From Nageia nagi (Eukaryota > Pinophyta): a stretch of 64,000 nt of DNA. Positions within the stretch are counted from its first letter, which is position 1; each line of letters opens with the position of its first letter. Shown piece after piece: positions 22,379-33,187 of this stretch. The notes under the pieces were generated by a model. The model was not told the origin of the DNA and did not search any database. It saw only the letters and a list, made by a program, of their open reading frames with translations. The position numbers were made by a program, and so were the translations under genes. The DNA lies in assembly GCA_050084985.1 (NCBI GenBank), contig JBITNC010000001.1, positions 18,414,001-18,478,000 of the forward strand. The letters run 5' to 3'.

Positions 22379-24121
22379 TGTATATTCATACATAATAAAT
22401 TCTTTATTAAAGCCCTGATGTACTTTACTTGCAATCATGGGTTCATTTTAAGATCCCCGGGAGTTTTTTTTTTTTTTTTTTTGGAGCAAACAAAATAGGC
22501 CGGAGTCCGGAAGTAAAGCGTTCCGGAATGAGATGATGACGTTGCAGAGGATAAGATGGTCACGTTTTGGTCAAAGATCGGGTTCCGAAAGTGATGAGGT
22601 CAGCAAGGAGTAACCCAAAGCTGGAGCCAATGAACAAAACTTTTCGAAAGTGATGAGGTCAGCAAGGAGTAACCCAAAGCTGGAGCCCCGTAAAATATGC
22701 ATTCCAGAATGAAATGATGACATCGCGAAGTATGAGACAGTCACATTGTGGTAAAACTGGGTTTCGGAGAAAGTGAGTAGAGCATTCCGGAAGCATGAAG
22801 ATGACGCCACGGGGAGAACAATGTTCACATTTTTAATAAAATCGGGTCCCGGAGATGATGTGTTCAGCAAGAGATAATCAAAGAAGCCGGAGCCGGTAAC
22901 TTAAGTGTTCTGGAAGTAAAGCGTTCTGGATAAAATGATGACATCACGGTGGAAAGGATAAAGCCCAGTTGTGGAAAGGCCCGAGTTCCGGAGATGTTGA
23001 GGTCAGCAAGGGATAATTGAAGAAGCCAGAGCCCGTTAAGTAGAGCATTCCAGAAATATGATGATGACATCATAGATTTTAGGTCTTAACCCAAAACTGG
23101 AGCCCGAAAGTGATGAGGTCAGCAAAGAGCGATCAAATAGCCGGAGCCAGTGAGCAAAACATTCTACAATGTAGAGACAAAGCCAGCAAAAGGTCAGATC
23201 ACAGTTGTCAAGAAGCATATCATCTGCAATCTTGCCCATTTTTGTAATATTATACCAAGTGGCGTATGTAGGTAATATCAATTAAAAGAAGGCTAGAATC
23301 TTTAAGCCGTTTTGTAAACGTTTCTGTTCTGCAAATCTTGTAACTGCTATTACTGCAGTATAAGTATATGAAAATAAAGTGGAAGAAGGGTCGGAAGCCT
23401 AGTATTGCTCTTTACATTTGTTCTCGAAGACCTGTAGTTTTTATCAGTAATATGATACCATCTTGACCTTTCTTATCTAGCACTCGTAATTGTCATTCTT
23501 AATTTGGTTACATCGTGGTAGCTTGGCTTGTTTCCTGAATGATAATTGCGGGTTGCTAGTATAACTGTGTCTGCTACATGGTAGAGTAAAGCTGGGAAAC
23601 TATTAGAGAGTGAGAGCTTGTACCGTAGCTGCTACACTAGATTCAGGCCAAGGTTTCATACACTGTGAAAGCCCGCACTGAACTAGTGATCCACCTTTGC
23701 TTTCTCTCTTGTTACCCTAAGCCTTTTGCTTAAATTCCTCGCACTCTACTCCTTTTATTTCTTTCCTGTTACCCTAGCCTTTTGCTTAAATCCCTCGCAC
23801 TCTACTCCTTTTATTTCTTTCCTGTTACCCTAGCCTTTTGCTTAAATCCCTCGCACTCTATTCCTTTTATTTCTTTCCTGTTACCCTAGCCTTTTGCTTA
23901 AATCCCTTGCACTCTATTCCTTTTATTTCTTTCCTGTTACCCTAGCCTTTTGCTTGAATTCCTCGCACTCTACTCTTTTATTTCCTTTCCTGTTACTTTC
24001 TCTATGCCCAATTTATAAGGAACCGGCCTTCTCCGGAGATCAGACTGTCACTATAGTTTGTTCTTGATTTACTTTGGTTAAGATTGTCCACGACATATAT
24101 ATTACACAATCTTAATCAACA
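22379..24121 (+). repeat. TR-GAG element 5' LTR
   Basis: 1743 bp. The first 900 bp are rich in CpG and contain a loosely repeated motif (gaagtgatgaggtcagcaag with ggagcc) at about 22587, 22644, 22997 and 23106. A poly-T run of about 20 at 22467 varies in length between the two LTRs. A five-copy 56-bp array is at 23711-23991. Confidence 0.9.
23711..23991 (+). repeat. Five-copy 56-bp tandem array in the TR-GAG 5' LTR
   Basis: Units start gttaccctagccttttgctt at 23711, 23768, 23824, 23880 and 23936. The first unit carries one extra A (57 bp). The same five units recur in the other LTR, so the array existed before insertion. Confidence 0.92.
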
Positions 24122-24129
24122 GTATCTCT

Positions 24130-24153
24130 TTTTGGCATGCCCGGTGGGACACG
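24130..24153 (+). promoter_or_regulatory. Candidate primer binding site of the TR-GAG element
   Basis: About 12 bp after the 5' LTR the sequence reads TTGGCATGCCCGGTGGGAC. Plant gypsy elements often have a TGGC...CCCGGTGGGAC stretch here, complementary to a tRNA 3' end. I cannot name the tRNA. Confidence 0.55.
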
Positions 24154-24269
24154 AAGAAACTTATTAGCGACTCTGCTGAAGCACTATCTATGGTATGTAT
24201 TAAAGCAAATTATTGTTAAATATCACATGTGCTTTTGAACCTGTCAGTTTCTTTTGCAACCTAGAGTTT

Positions 24270-25526
24270 ATGTGGATAAGATCTAAAACTAGAGCAGCAA
24301 AAGAAGCACCAGATTTTAGAACGTTAGATACTCCTAAGAGAAAGACCCTGATCAAGTCTAAGTCTCTGAATAGTATCAGCTCCCTAAAATCCTTTACCAA
24401 GCCAGAATCATCCAATCTTCATACTAGAAATACCTCTCCTGAAATGGCTAATGCAGCTCAAAATGTTTATCCAGAATGGGACAATGGGGTACCAATAGCC
24501 CTGGCGGTGTTGCATGACATCCCAGCAAATGTTTTTAAAACCCTTCCGGAGTTTGATGCAACATCAGAGAAAACAGCTTATGAGCATTGCGTTGATGTAG
24601 CTGGCCTAGCTAAGATTCACAATATCCAGCATGAAGATGTCATGGTGAGATTACTGGCTCAATCTTTCAAGGGAAAGGTCCTGGATTGGTACAGGGGCCT
24701 TCCTAACGGATCTATAACTACTTGGGCTCGACTAGCAGAGCCCTTTATCTTGGAATTCAATGAATTAGGAGATCCCTTTTCCTTGTTAACACAGTTCACT
24801 TCTATCAAAAGATATGAGCAAGAAAATATCCCGGATTTCAATATTAGATTCCAAAAAACTTGGGTAAGAGTCCCAATGCCAGTCAGGCCTCAGCAATTTC
24901 AAGCCTTAATGTATTACCTGAGAGCCTTTCCTCCGGATCTCTCTCTGCAAATCCAAAATTCTGGAGTAAATACTTTCCCAGAGGTCTATAGACAAGCAGT
25001 ATATGCTGAATCCTATCTTATCGCCGTTGGAAAATTGCCAAGTCGCATGCCAATGCCTTATTTTCCAATAACAGCCCAACAGCAAATTTTGAGACCTCAA
25101 GCAATTAGTTTGGCTCCACCACTGGCCAGTATCCCCGCCCCTATCCAACAGTGGCCATCAACCTTGCCAGTCCCTAGAGCTCCCTTGGCCTCACCAGCCC
25201 CTCATCAGCCTAATATGAATCAAGGGGTAGCTTCATTGACGGAGATTCAGGAACTCCAAAATTTGTGTAGAAATATGGCAAACCGGATTACCATGCTAAG
25301 CAGACAAAGCGATGCAAGAAGATATCCTTATCCTGCTGTAGAAAAGGCTCAGAATGTGTTGAATGATGATGTAAGCCAAGCTTCCTCTTCCGGGTCAGCC
25401 TCTGGTTTGTGTTTGGCCTGCAATGACGCTCACGAACAAACCACATGTCCTATTTATCAATATCAAGAATATTTATCAAGAAGTGGGTGCATTCCTCTGC
25501 CTGGTGTAGCTGACGACATAAGCTGA
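24270..25526 (+). CDS. Retrotransposon gag protein (only protein of the TR-GAG element)
   Basis: The open frame runs 24213-25526; likely starts are the Met at 24270 (MWIRSKTRAAK, basic N-terminus) or the Met at 24444 (MANAAQNVYPEWDNG). The central part, roughly residues 120-260 of the frame, contains a retrotransposon-gag (PF03732-like) core with FKGKVLDWYRGLP, WARLAEPFILEF and LLTQFTSIKRYEQE. A Pro/Gln-rich linker follows, and near the end a degenerate zinc knuckle C-x2-C-x3-H-x4-C (CLACNDAHEQTTC), one residue shorter than the usual x4 before His. The protein would assemble particles that package element RNA. No protease or RT follows; 25527-25912 is non-coding. The frame has no internal stop, unlike its gypsy neighbours. 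Confidence 0.85.
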   Translation: MWIRSKTRAAKEAPDFRTLDTPKRKTLIKSKSLNSISSLKSFTKPESSNLHTRNTSPEMANAAQNVYPEWDNGVPIALAVLHDIPANVFKTLPEFDATSEKTAYEHCVDVAGLAKIHNIQHEDVMVRLLAQSFKGKVLDWYRGLPNGSITTWARLAEPFILEFNELGDPFSLLTQFTSIKRYEQENIPDFNIRFQKTWVRVPMPVRPQQFQALMYYLRAFPPDLSLQIQNSGVNTFPEVYRQAVYAESYLIAVGKLPSRMPMPYFPITAQQQILRPQAISLAPPLASIPAPIQQWPSTLPVPRAPLASPAPHQPNMNQGVASLTEIQELQNLCRNMANRITMLSRQSDARRYPYPAVEKAQNVLNDDVSQASSSGSASGLCLACNDAHEQTTCPIYQYQEYLSRSGCIPLPGVADDIS

Positions 25527-25912
25527 GATGTGAACCTAAGGAATTTTGCACCAGCGGGTATAGGAGGTTTTGCTGTGGAAATAAGATCAAGGAAAAACCC
25601 CTAGTCTCTGGTATTCCGAAAAGAAAAAGTTGAACCCCAAAAGAGCTCCGGAATCAATCATATCAAGACCTCCGGAGAAGAAATGAGATAGTAAAAGGTG
25701 GTTCGACGGTCGAAAACCAACTCCGGATACTTTCAGAGAAGGAGATTTGGCATTGAAATGGGATGAGGACAGAGTTTTTTTTTTTTTAAAAAAGAAGTGT
25801 TTCTTTTTTCGGATCTTATGTAGTAGTGAAATGCTTTGGTATTATTTTTTTTAGATTGGGTTCTAAATTCCTCTTTGATAAAGGTGAAATTTTCCCTCAG
25901 AGGTCGCCATAA
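25527..25912 (+). other. Non-coding stretch between gag and the 3' LTR of the TR-GAG element
   Basis: 386 bp with two purine-rich patches, a T-run and an A-run, but no ORF. No strong polypurine tract is seen directly before the LTR at 25913; the nearest purine-rich stretch is further upstream at about 25677-25700. Confidence 0.6.
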
Positions 25913-27652
25913 TGTATATTCATACATAATAAATTCTTTATTAAAGCCCCGATGTACTTTACTTGCAATCATGGGTTCATTTTAAGATCCCTGGGAGTTT
26001 TTTTTTTTTTTTGGAGCAAACAAAATAGGCCGGAGTCCGGAAGTAAAGCGTTCCGGAATGAGATGATGATGTCGCAGAGGATAAGATGGTCACGTTTTGG
26101 TCAAAGACCGGGTTCCGGAAGTGATGAGGTCAACAAGGAGTAACCCAAAGCCGGAGCCAGTGAACAAAACTTTCCGGAAGTGATGAGGTCAGCAAGGAGT
26201 AACCCAAAGCTGAAGCCCCGTAAAATATGCATTCCGAAATGAAATGATGATGTCGCGGAGTATGAGACAATCACATTGTGGTAAAAATCGAGTTCCGAAG
26301 AAAGTGAGTAGAGCATTCCGAAAGCATGAAGATGACGCCACGGGGAGAATAATGTTCACATTTTTAATAAAATCGGGTCCCAGAGATGATGTGTTCAGTA
26401 AGAGATAATCAAAGAAGTCGAAGCCGGTAACTTAAGTGTTCTGGAAGTAAAGCATTCCGGATAAAATGATGACGTCACGGTGGAAAGGATAAAGCCCAGT
26501 TGTGGAAAGGCCCGGGTTCCGGAGATGTTGAGGTAAGCAAGGGATAATTGAAGAAGCCAGAGCCTGTTAAGTAGAGCATTTCAAAAATATGATGATGACA
26601 TCATAGATTTTAGGTCTTAACCCAAAACTGGAGCCCAGAAGTGATGAGATCAGCAAAGAGCGATCAAATAGCCAGAGCCAGTGAGCAAAACATTCCAGAA
26701 TGTAGAGACGAAGCCAGCAAAAGGTTAGATCACAGTTGTCAAGAAGCGTATCATCTGCAATCTTACCCGTTTTTGTAATATTCTGCCAAGTGGCGTATGT
26801 AGGTAATATCAGTTAAAAGAAGGCTAGAATCTTTAAGCCGTTTTGTAAATGTTTCTATTCTGCAAATCTTGTAACTGCTATTACTGCAATATAAGTATAT
26901 GAAAATAAAGTGGAAGAAGGGTCGGAAGCCTAGTATTGCTCTTTACATTTGTTCTCGAAGACCTGTAGTTTTTATCAGTAATATGATACCATCTTGACCT
27001 TTCTTATCTAGCACTCGTAATTATCATTCTTAATTTGGTTACATCGTGGTAGCTTGGCTTGTTTCCTGAATGATAATTGCGGGTTGCTAGTATAACTGTG
27101 TCTGCTACATGGTAGAGTAAAGCTGGGAAACTATTAGAGAGTGAGAGCTTGTACCGTAGCTGCTACACTAGATTCAGGCCAAGGTTTCACACACTGTGAA
27201 AGCCCACGCTGAACTAGTGATCCACCTTTGCTTTCTCTCTTGTTACGCTAAGCCTTTTGCTTAAATTCCTCGCACTCTACTCCTTTTATTTCTTTCCTGT
27301 TACCCTAGCCTTTTGCTTAAATCCCTTGCACTCTACTCCTTTTATTTCTTTCCTGTTACCCTAGCCTTTTGCTTAAATCCCTCGCACTCTATTCCTTTTA
27401 TTTCTTTCCTGTTACCCTAGCCTTTTGCTTAAATCCCTCGCACTCTATTCCTTTTATTTCTTTCCTGTTACCCTAGCCTTTTGCTTGAATTCCTCGCACT
27501 CTACTCTTTTATTTCCTTTCCTGTTACTTTCTCTACGCCCAATTGATAAGGAACCGGCCTTCTCCGGAGATCAGACTGTCACTATAGTCTGTTCTTGATT
27601 TACTTTGGTTAAGATTGTCCACAGCACATATATTACACAATCTTAATCAACA
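25913..27652 (+). repeat. TR-GAG element 3' LTR
   Basis: 1740 bp. It aligns with the 5' LTR end to end. By eye roughly 60-70 substitutions separate them, mostly C/T and G/A changes at CpG-rich positions in the first 900 bp, with far fewer in the second half. The 56-bp array is repeated at 27242-27522. Confidence 0.9.
27242..27522 (+). repeat. Five-copy 56-bp tandem array in the TR-GAG 3' LTR
   Basis: Same units as in the 5' LTR, starting at 27242, 27299, 27355, 27411 and 27467, including the extra A of the first unit. Confidence 0.9.
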
Positions 27653-27657
27653 TTACC

Positions 27658-29514
27658 CAACATGCATCTTGCCATTTCCATAATGGTATGATTCTTTCTT
27701 TCAGCAACTCCATTTTGCTGAGGGGTGTAAGGGATTATGAATTGTCGCTTGATCCCATGTTTAACATAATAATCGTTAAACTCATTGCTATTATACTCAC
27801 CTCCATTATCAGATCTCAGCATCTTGATCTTAAAATTAGTCTGATTTTCAACAAGTGCCTTGAAGTCTTTAAACCTGTCAAAAGTTTGATCCTTGTGCTC
27901 AAGTAGATAACCAAATGTCATCCTACTGAAGTCATCAATGAAGGTCAGAACATAAGAAGCTCCCCCTAGAGACTTAGTTTGAAATGGACCCATCAAATCT
28001 GAATGCACAAGCTGAAGAGGACGAGTAGCCTGAGTTGCCTTATCTTTTTCAAACTTTTGCCTATTCGTTTTTCCTAGAATGCACCTTTCACAAAGACCAA
28101 TTATGGGTGAAATATTAGGTAAACCTTCCACAAGTTCTTGATTTTTCGTATCTTGAATACTCTTGTGGTTAAGGTGCCCTAATCGTTGATGCCAAAGATT
28201 ACCTTTTGAACAAACATTTGTAGCAAGACAAATCTTTGAAGGTACTTGATCCACAATATAAAGGTCATTCTTTACTGATCCTTTCATCAAGGTGGCAAGT
28301 CCTTTCTTAACACACCAAGAGTGTGAGGTAAACTCAAATGAGCATTCTTTCCTTGTAATCTGAATTACGGAGATAAGATTCATCCTTAGTTTAGGCATAT
28401 AAAAGACATTATCAAGAGCCTTTCCATGAATCTTCACATTCCCTATTCCTTGAACATCAAGAACTATATTATCACCTATCACAACTGTATCCTTGTTATA
28501 CTTATGAAAGTTTTCAAACTTATCCTTTTCATAACACATGTGATTAGTGCATCCTAAATCAACAATCCAATCATTTGAAATAGTTTGAGTCATTGAGTAG
28601 TAGGCAACAGTAGCAGCATGCTTGTTCTTCTTTTTATTATTAAAATTTCTCACATTTGCATTTCCCTTGCCTTTTTGAGCAAATTTCTTTTTACGACAAT
28701 CATACTCTTTATGCCCAAAGATGCCACAAAAGTTACAATTTGCATCAAACTTTTCCTGCAGTGTTGGTTTGCTTGATCTAGCTTTATCATTCCTTTGCTT
28801 GAAGTTGTCGTGCTTCCTGATGGTAGATGAGGATTTGTTATCTTTGAATTTATAATGTTTGAACTTCTTCTTGAAAGGAGTTTTGGTTGCTCTTAGAGCA
28901 ATGCTATTATCCTTTGGAGAAAAATTCATCATTTTCTTGTTCAAAGTTTTCTCATGCTTCAGAAGGAGTCTAGAAAGGTTGTCAAGAGAGATGACATCTT
29001 CTTCATCATCGAGCCTAGTCTCCATAACTATGATAAAGTTACTGAACTTTGTAGAGAGGCTTTGAAGAATGATGAAGAACATGAACTCATCATTGATCCA
29101 ATTGCACCCACAGCCAACTAGTTGTGTCCTGAGGTCAATGATTTTGTTCAAGTAGATAGAAGCACTTTCATCTTCACCTTGACGATATTGCAACAACTTT
29201 TGTAGAATGGTGAACCTCCTTGAAAATTTTGGCCTAAGGTAAATTTTCTTCAGTCTATCCCAAGCTTCTTTTGCTGATGTCAAAGAAGAGATCATGAGAA
29301 GGATGTCATCTGAAACTGCACGATAGATCATTGAAGTTGCTAACTCATTCTTTGAGTTGTAAATTTCAAGAGCCTTCTCATTTGTAGGAGCGACCAGATC
29401 TTCATTAACTATCTGCCACAGCTTCCTTACTTGTAACTCAACTCTCATACGAGGTTCCCATATGCCAAAGTTGGAACCATCGAGTATATGCTTGGGTATG
29501 AAGGTTTCAACCAT
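27658..29514 (-). CDS. Copia-1 gag-protease-integrase polyprotein, first part, cut by the nested element
   Basis: Open from 29568; the start at 29514 (MVETFIPKHILDGSNFG) matches the start in Copia-2 at 62026. Domains in order: Copia gag of the UBN2 type with AKEAWDRLKKIY and YLNKIIDLRTQL; a zinc knuckle CNFCGIFGHKEYDC (about 28695-28738); a protease site DWIVDLGCTNHMC (about 28545-28575) in which the canonical D-S/T-G is D-L-G; a GAG-preintegrase zinc motif (LWHQRLGHLNHKS to CERCILGK); and an integrase core with Asp in HSDLMGP, Asp in LRSDNGGEY and Glu in NGVAERKN, so the DDE triad is complete. No stop or frameshift occurs before the insertion point. After 27657 the frame runs a few codons into the TR-GAG LTR and stops. 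Confidence 0.92.
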
Positions 29515-32500
29515 TGTCTGTACAAAAGTAAATATGCAATAAGAATGCAAATTTTTATAAGTTTCCATCTATACAAATCAAACATAAGTAAACATGTCCC
29601 ACATATGCAAATTTATAAACCACGATCTGTAGAGGAATAAAGTTGGGGTTATTTTCTTGTATAGAATTAGGCCTTCACCTGGATGCCCGCAAGGTGGAGC
29701 CCAGGTACTACCAGTCCTCAACCAGTTCACCTTGGTTAGTAATATACTCTCACAAGAAGAAGTACCAACTATTTTCCAAGGATCCGATGTATCATGGACT
29801 GGCCATTTTAATTATCTTGATTAAGGTTTTCAATTTTCCTCCTAGGTTATCAGGATAATCCCTGAATGGACGTGCGAACATGTGGTATCACTACACACAT
29901 GCCTATCCACCTAATAGAGTTATGTCCAATCTAACAGAGGTCTTGGGGGCAATTAAGACGAACTTACCACCACTTGGCTCTTCGGACTAAAAGGGCTCCA
30001 GTCTACCCTATTCTCCCCTTGTAGCTCCCCAAACAAGTCATGTTGTGGAAAAATACGTGCGGATGTGTTCATTTTAGGGGTTACTTTCAATATTTGCATT
30101 TTGCAAGTATAAAGCATTTGTGCAAAAATATAAAATAAAGTAAAATTGCATCATCCACACGAGATTGAAAAAAAAAAATCTTAAAAATCCAATGGGTTTT
30201 GTACTAACCCCTAAAGGACATTTTACATTTTGTATATTTTGCTCACTAAATTCATTCAAACACTTAATGAATTTAAAAAAGAACTAAGTTCTACTTAGCA
30301 TGCATTGTTCCATGACTTAAAAATTAAGTAATAATCATGCATTATTTAACTTAAAATTTTAAGTCTTAAGCACGCTTTATTCCTCAAACAAGATAAAGAG
30401 ACATGCATCATAAGTCTAGCATGCAAGATCTAGATAAAATTTTAAGTAAAAATTATACAAATTCCCCCCCTTTTCACTTAAATAATGCATTTTAAGTAAA
30501 AAAAAATAGCATACTTAGACTAAATTACTATGCTTAGAGAGAAAAAAATGCTAAGAGGTTAGCATTCTAGAAATTGCATGTGCACCTTAGTAAATTAAAC
30601 ATGCAATATTAAAAAAATTATAAGCATTTTTAAAAAGTAAGCTAAGTTTAACTTAAAATAAGTTAAAAATATTCACTACTTACCAAGTCTCCAAGAATTA
30701 AATGGAAAAAGAAGGAGACCCATACCCCTACTTCATGCATATTTAATGTTTCTTCTACCAAAGCTTTCCAAATAACAAAAATACTCTAAGTCAAAAAAAA
30801 AAATAATGCTTTTGGTAAAAAAGGATGGCTACCCTTTCCTTACCAAGAAGGAGTATACGTTGCCTCTTGGGAGTAGTAAAAAAAAAATTAATGCTCAAGG
30901 GGTTTGGTTGGGTCCTTAAGACTTAGGTGGTAAAAAATATCAAATCCTCTTTCTAGTTGGTAAAAACAAAATTAAATGCATGTTAGTAATTTAAAAAAAA
31001 TGACTCCCCCCCTTTTTCTTCTACCAAGAAGAGCATACATTATTTTGTGGAGGAGCATAGAAGATAAAAAGTGGTCAATATTAGAAATATTCTAAGTACT
31101 CTTAAGTGCATTAAATGGGAGCAATTGACTTGTAAAATATTAAGTGCCTAAGAAGTATACATTTGCTTTTGGAAGTGCATCATTTTTGCAAGTGGTCAAC
31201 AAGAACTTAATGCTTCTAAGTGCATTTAAGTGACAAAGAAGACTTACAAAGAGTTGGCAACCATCACACTTGACCATGGGAAGGAGGATGACCTTCATGG
31301 AGGCACTAGAGGACAGCCTATGGAGGTGATGGTGGCCATGCTGAGAAGAGTATATGGTGAAGGAGAAGAAGAGTATATGGCTGAACCACTAGGAGGCTGG
31401 CGACTGAGAGGAGGAGCGTAAGAGGAGAGGGAGGAGAGTGCTTGCTATAGAGCAAAGAGAGGAGGAGACTGATGCGCATGAGGGAGACACAGAGAAGGAG
31501 GCTACGGGGGCATGCGGGTCAAACGTGGTGGGCCAACGCAGTCTGTTGGGTAGTCTTGCGACTTGCAACGCCTACCGCTCGCATGAGGACTCACCAATTC
31601 AAGTTTTGTGTATATCCTACGATCATTGCTTACCATAAAATAGTATCTGTAGTGTGCATCTTGACGAACAATTTGCGTGGATATCCTACGATCATGATAG
31701 GCCACGAAACTATGTCTGCACTATGCACCGCGTCAAAAAATATTGGGGAAGACTATGAATTGTTCGACACAATGCTCTCTAAATCATACAAGTGCGTGAA
31801 GGATACCAAGACAACATTAATTATTTGATAGAATTGCTCATTAAATACCAATGTAGGGTATGTGGAAGGGGTCTGTTCATCAGATGTAAATGCAGAAGAA
31901 GAGTAGATTACAGGCACCTTTGATATGGGGACATCGAAGTATAATACGTTCTCTGCATTGGCATTCCATCTGATCATTTGAAGCGAAAGAAGCCATTCTG
32001 GGTAGAGTTGTTGGTATTTTTATTTGAACAATTGGAAATGCAAATGCCTCCTCCCACTTCACGTACGTGTGTGTGTAGAGATGTAGCAGGGAGGGTTATG
32101 GACATGGCGAGGGTCATGGGCATAACAAGACTAGTCTGTGAGAAGCAGAGAGTTCATGCAAAGATTCAGTAGATCCCTACGATGCATGCTAAGACTGCAC
32201 TCTGTCAACACTTCGTAGACCTTCAACGTATCCATTTTGTGCATTCTGAACGAGACTGCATCTTGACGAGGCATTTTGTCAAACTATTTAGAGACCCTTC
32301 GTGACTGCATCTCGATGAGGCATTTTGTCAAACAATTTTACAGACCTACAGAGGGAGGAGGGAGACGCGGAGGGTGGACCGCGAGCTACTAGGATTTGGA
32401 TTAATTCGAAGACCCTACGTTTATTTTGTCCCCCCCCCCAAATTTTATAATTTTTGAAAAATATATTATATATAAAAAAAATATTGCTTTCAAAAAATTC

Positions 32501-33173
32501 AACCTTTGAATAAAATATTGCTCTTCTCCCTCAATGAAAAAAAAATTCAAACTTTGAATAAAAATAGTTTGAGAGCTGCCTCTTTAATTGGCATAAAGAA
32601 ATATTGCAATACTAATCTTTTTTAAAAAAAAAAAATTAACATCATGCTCACTAGAGGTTAGTATAATTAAGAGCATTATATTTCTATTTTTAGCCCTCCC
32701 TTTTTTCAAAAAATAAATTAACTTTCACTTGTGTTTACTTTAAACAAGAAAAGTAAACCTCAAGAAATTAGTTGCTACTAACAAACAAAATGTTAGTAAA
32801 AATATTTGCATTTCATAGTATCCTCTTAAAAAAGTATATCATGTATTAAGCATTTTTGTAAAAAAAATGCTACTAACATAAGAGGTTAGTATAGGAAAAA
32901 AAAATTACTTGCATTGTCATTTTAATCATATTTTGCAAGAAATAAGCTCCAATATCTCACAAAATATGTTAGTATCTAATGCAATAATCCATAAGATAAC
33001 CAAATGAGGAGGAAATTTATACATTCTCTTAAAATTTACCTCACCAATGGGGTGTAAGATGAGGAATGAAGAAGGATGAAGAACCTCCAAAATGTAGAAG
33101 AAGAGCTTCCACACCAAAGGAATGAAGAAGGATGAAGAACCTCCAAGATGTAGAAGAAGAGCTTCCACACCAA
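29515..33173 (-). other. Long untranslated leader of Copia-1
   Basis: About 3.6 kb between the primer binding site and gag. The part next to gag (29640-30060) is conserved in Copia-2 (62240-62640), including a stretch around actaccagtcctcaaccagttc. Next comes a region rich in repeated taagcatgca and acttaaaa motifs (30280-30680; Copia-2: 62830-63240). The block 31220-32420 is visibly richer in G and C and is treated as a separate finding. 32420-33060 is AT-rich again. Open frames on either strand are short and match nothing I know. Confidence 0.75.
33062..33173 (-). repeat. 56-bp tandem duplication beside the Copia-1 PBS
   Basis: The sequence aggaatgaagaaggatgaag and following is present twice in direct succession (33062 and 33118) with a single visible difference (ccaaaatg versus ccaagatg). 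The second copy ends at the primer binding site. Confidence 0.85.
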
Positions 33174-33185
33174 GCTCTGATACCA
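33174..33185 (-). promoter_or_regulatory. Copia-1 primer binding site (initiator tRNA-Met)
   Basis: Minus strand reads TGGTATCAGAGC, two bases inside the 5' LTR, the standard Copia PBS complementary to the 3' end of initiator tRNA-Met. Confidence 0.93.
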
Positions 33186-33187
33186 AT

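Larger units (their letters stand above)
22379..27652 (+). mobile_element. Gag-only LTR retrotransposon (TR-GAG type) nested in Copia-1
   Basis: 5274 bp with terminal repeats of 1743 bp (22379-24121) and 1740 bp (25913-27652), TGTATATTCATAC to CTTAATCAACA, and a perfect 5-bp target-site duplication TTACC (22374-22378 and 27653-27657). The 1.79-kb interior holds one long ORF, a Ty3/gypsy-type gag, and no protease, RT or integrase. This is the structure described for plant TR-GAG elements, non-autonomous elements that keep gag alone. It is inserted between the RCMLGN and LPSFLW codons of the Copia-1 integrase. Enzymes would have to come from a related autonomous gypsy not present in the window. 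Confidence 0.9.

Noticed and set aside
21968-22438. Apparent 156-codon protein starting MIASKVHQGFN
   Set aside because: The first about 20 codons are TR-GAG LTR sequence read backwards; only the part from GNLPSF on belongs to Copia-1 pol.
22571-23281. Minus-strand ORFs of 69-99 codons in the TR-GAG LTR, repeated near 26101-26316
   Set aside because: They are the reverse side of a repetitive LTR and do not match the coding strand of the element.
31472-31828. 118-codon + strand ORF in the Copia-1 leader
   Set aside because: Overlaps other ORFs on both strands, matches no family I know, and lies in a G/C-richer patch where long frames arise by chance.
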